Source of the DNA: Kiritimatiellia bacterium
GTDB taxonomy: Bacteria > Verrucomicrobiota > Kiritimatiellia > RFP12 > JAAYLN01
Direction: 5' to 3'
Assembly: GCA_017962605.1 (NCBI GenBank)
Contig: JAGCUY010000198.1
Span: forward strand, 1 to 64,000
Length of the DNA: 64,000 nt
Shown here: positions 62,065-64,000 of the stretch, piece by piece
How positions within the stretch are numbered: position 1 is the first letter of the stretch
Layout: each line of letters begins with the position of its first letter
Notes under the pieces: model-generated
The model's database searches: none
Seen by the model: only the letters and a program-made list of their open reading frames with translations
What the model was told of the DNA's origin: nothing
Position numbers and translations under genes: made by a program

Positions 62065-63897
62065 ATGGGTAAGTCATCGGAAATTGACACAGCGCCATAT
62101 AGGCGGCTGCGGGAAATAGGATGCGGCGCGTATGGGACGGTCTATCTGGCGACGGGGCCTGACGGCTTCGTCGCGCTCAAGCTCTGCATTCGCCCGGACG
62201 ACGGCGACGCGGCCCCCTATTCCCGCGAGCGGCGGGCCCTGGAGTCCTACGTCGCGATGCCGCCCATTGAGGGGATCGTGGCCATCCGCAAGCTCTTTGT
62301 CGCGCCGGACGGGAAATACTTCTACTATGTCATGGACCTCGCGGACGACGAACTTCGCGGCCGCGACATCCTGCCGGAGAGCTACCGCCCAAAAACTCTC
62401 GCGGAAATACTGGAGGCCGAGCGCGCGCTTTCGCTCAAGGCGTCCGTCGCGCTGGCGCTCCGGCTCACCCGGACGCTGGTGGCCCTCCAAAGACGCCATC
62501 TGGCGCACCGCGACATCAAGCCCGGCAACATCCTGGTGGTTCGGGGCCGCCCAGTTCTCGCAGACATAGGGCTTCTCACGGACATGCGGCGCGACGACCT
62601 CTCCGCAGTCGGCACGAAAGGCTACGCCCCGCCCGAACGGCACGGGCTTCCGTCGGGCGATGTCTTCAGCCTCGGCCAGACGCTTTACCGCGTCAGCACG
62701 GGGCGGGAGATTGACGAACACGGGTTCGCGCCCAGCAAGGAGTCGGATTACGAGGCGCCTTTTTTCGGCCGCTGGCTGGTCATTCTCGAAAAATCCTGCG
62801 CCCAGGACCCCATTCGCCGCTATCGCAGCGCGAAGGGCCTGCTCAAGGACTTGCGCGCCCTCCGCCGGGCAATGGTGTTCACGCCCTACTTCAAGGCTGC
62901 CGGGATATTCCTCGCCGCAGTGTCACTCATCGGCCTGGCAGTCTGGGGCACTCTCCGCGTGCGTCGCACCCATGCCCGCAGGGAGAATATCGAAAAACTG
63001 CTCCATGAAAAGACCTTCGTCCTCTCACGGACGGCCTTTGCGACATCTCTGGACGAAACTCTTGCGGGGAATGTCGATTCCGGGATTGTGGACAGGGTCG
63101 TGAATGGCTTCTGGAAGGGGGCGACCCTCTACAACGAGGCCATTGCCGATATCGCCTTCGCCCTCCAGGTGCCGGAGGACACCGATCTCGTCGGCGAGGC
63201 CGAGAGAATCATGCAAGTCCGCCTTGGCGCCGGGGTCGAGGCCGCCATCCGCGAGGAGGCGCGGCGCATCTGCCGCTATCGCGTCGAATTCACGCAGGAC
63301 GCCATCGACTCCTTCCGCCTGTACGGGAAGGAGGATGGCTGGGAGCGCTACATGCTTGCCGCCATCCTCGTCGATACTGTCCGTGGAGTGGACTTCAACC
63401 GCTGCTGCCTTGAGCTGGAGGCGGCGCTCTTCCTTGTGGACGAAGCCATGGCGAATGAAAAAGGGGGCTGGCGCAAGACGCTCCGCATGAATGCCGGCGA
63501 CATCCGCGAATACTGGCGCAGGTGCCGCTCAGTCCAGTTCGCCATTCTCGAAGAGCGCATGGCCGAGGCCGTGGTCCTGACAACGCGCGGTGCATACGCC
63601 GACATCGGCTCCACGGACTTCGCAGACCGGCTGGCGGGGGATATCTCGCGCGCCACGGAGATCAAGCGCGATGAGTTTTACAGCCGGTTCTCGAAGTTGC
63701 TGGACGAGGCACGCCTCCTGCTTGCCCAGAATCTGGCGCAAAGATATGGCCAGATGGCCAAAGCCAAGGGGCAGGCCAAAATGTGGCCGTGGCCGCTTCC
63801 AGAAGAGGACGTGGTGCGCATAGTCGAGACGATTGCCCGCCGGACGGGCATCGGGGAGGGGCAGATTCGCCTGGCTTTCGACAATGCCTGCCGCTAG
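62065..63897 (+). CDS. Membrane Ser/Thr protein kinase with degenerate DFG
   Basis: The 610-residue protein has an N-terminal kinase domain (about residues 12-260): GCGAYGTVYLA glycine loop, Lys39 in VALKLC, catalytic HRDIKPGN (Asp150), and DIG (167-169) in place of DFG, then GTKGYAPPER. A hydrophobic span follows (about 274-297), and about 310 residues of helical exported-side sequence with no known sensor family. This is the topology of Hanks-type kinases that sense outside signals. It starts 35 bases after the DegP gene, so it may be co-transcribed; no separate promoter was found. The stop is shared in a 4-base convergent overlap with the last gene. Confidence 0.85.
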   Translation: MGKSSEIDTAPYRRLREIGCGAYGTVYLATGPDGFVALKLCIRPDDGDAAPYSRERRALESYVAMPPIEGIVAIRKLFVAPDGKYFYYVMDLADDELRGRDILPESYRPKTLAEILEAERALSLKASVALALRLTRTLVALQRRHLAHRDIKPGNILVVRGRPVLADIGLLTDMRRDDLSAVGTKGYAPPERHGLPSGDVFSLGQTLYRVSTGREIDEHGFAPSKESDYEAPFFGRWLVILEKSCAQDPIRRYRSAKGLLKDLRALRRAMVFTPYFKAAGIFLAAVSLIGLAVWGTLRVRRTHARRENIEKLLHEKTFVLSRTAFATSLDETLAGNVDSGIVDRVVNGFWKGATLYNEAIADIAFALQVPEDTDLVGEAERIMQVRLGAGVEAAIREEARRICRYRVEFTQDAIDSFRLYGKEDGWERYMLAAILVDTVRGVDFNRCCLELEAALFLVDEAMANEKGGWRKTLRMNAGDIREYWRRCRSVQFAILEERMAEAVVLTTRGAYADIGSTDFADRLAGDISRATEIKRDEFYSRFSKLLDEARLLLAQNLAQRYGQMAKAKGQAKMWPWPLPEEDVVRIVETIARRTGIGEGQIRLAFDNACR

Positions 63898-64000
63898 TGT
63901 GCTGCCGCAAGCGCGGGCGGGTGCTCCATGTCTTGCGCTACGGTCTCGAAGAGGTCGGCGAAGCGACCCTTGATGCGTTTGCGGATCTGGTAGATGTTGT
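63894..64000 (-). CDS. C-terminal part of an unknown protein
   Basis: An open minus-strand frame runs from the window edge to a TAG at 63894-63896, giving at least 34 residues ending NIYQIRKRIKGRFADLFETV and MEHPPALAAAH. It overlaps the kinase stop by 4 bases. Too short to classify. Confidence 0.4.
   Translation of the reverse strand, partial: NIYQIRKRIKGRFADLFETVAQDMEHPPALAAAH

Overview
The window is about 60% G+C and looks like a chromosome segment from a Gram-negative bacterium. Lipoprotein signal peptides, a periplasmic DegP-type protease, an alpha-2-macroglobulin and many Sel1 proteins support this. The style (long host leaders full of simple repeats, C10 peptidase, Rpn and ORF6N cassettes) resembles gut members of the PVC group such as Kiritimatiellota, but that placement is an inference and no rRNA is present.

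Region 1 (about 558-29,582) is a tailed prophage read almost entirely on the minus strand. From right to left it holds a tandem ribbon-helix-helix switch with palindromic operators, small early genes, an N-6 methylase-like gene, a PcfK/PcfJ pair, a recombination and replication block (SMC-like ATPase, Sak4-like ATPase, DUF669, helicase, primase-helicase, RusA), a run of very small overlapping genes, a subtilase, a zinc-finger/HTH regulator, a PLD-kinase fusion, and then packaging and head-tail genes ending with the tape measure. Most junctions are 1-8 base overlaps, so it behaves as one or a few long operons. No integrase, lysis or tail-tip genes are visible. The right edge carries the 3' end of a tRNA-like gene, a likely attachment site.

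Region 2 (29,583-46,170) is host housekeeping and accessory DNA: an AMP-forming acyl-CoA ligase interrupted by one in-frame TAG, an alpha-2-macroglobulin followed by era, a secreted C10 peptidase, an NhaC antiporter, a CxxCxxCC-alkyladenine glycosylase fusion, a nitroreductase, a GNAT acetyltransferase, and Rpn and ORF6N genes embedded in repeated leaders. Several host promoters put the start site at or within a few bases of the ATG, suggesting leaderless mRNAs.

Region 3 (46,171-64,000) is the most unusual part. Seven TTGTCAGA-type elements, each followed 16-17 bases later by (C/A)CGTA(T/C), plus one related TTGTCA promoter, precede a five-gene envelope operon, a Sel1 lipoprotein, several small secreted or membrane proteins, a REP-type transposase with an M50-Sel1 fusion protease, and a DegP-like protease. 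A membrane Ser/Thr kinase follows DegP. Between cassettes lie five decayed copies of one C-terminal coding tail, and some cassettes share the same signal-peptide start with unrelated bodies. I read this as a co-regulated, recombining envelope-protein array, possibly a stress regulon. The regulator and function are not shown by the sequence.
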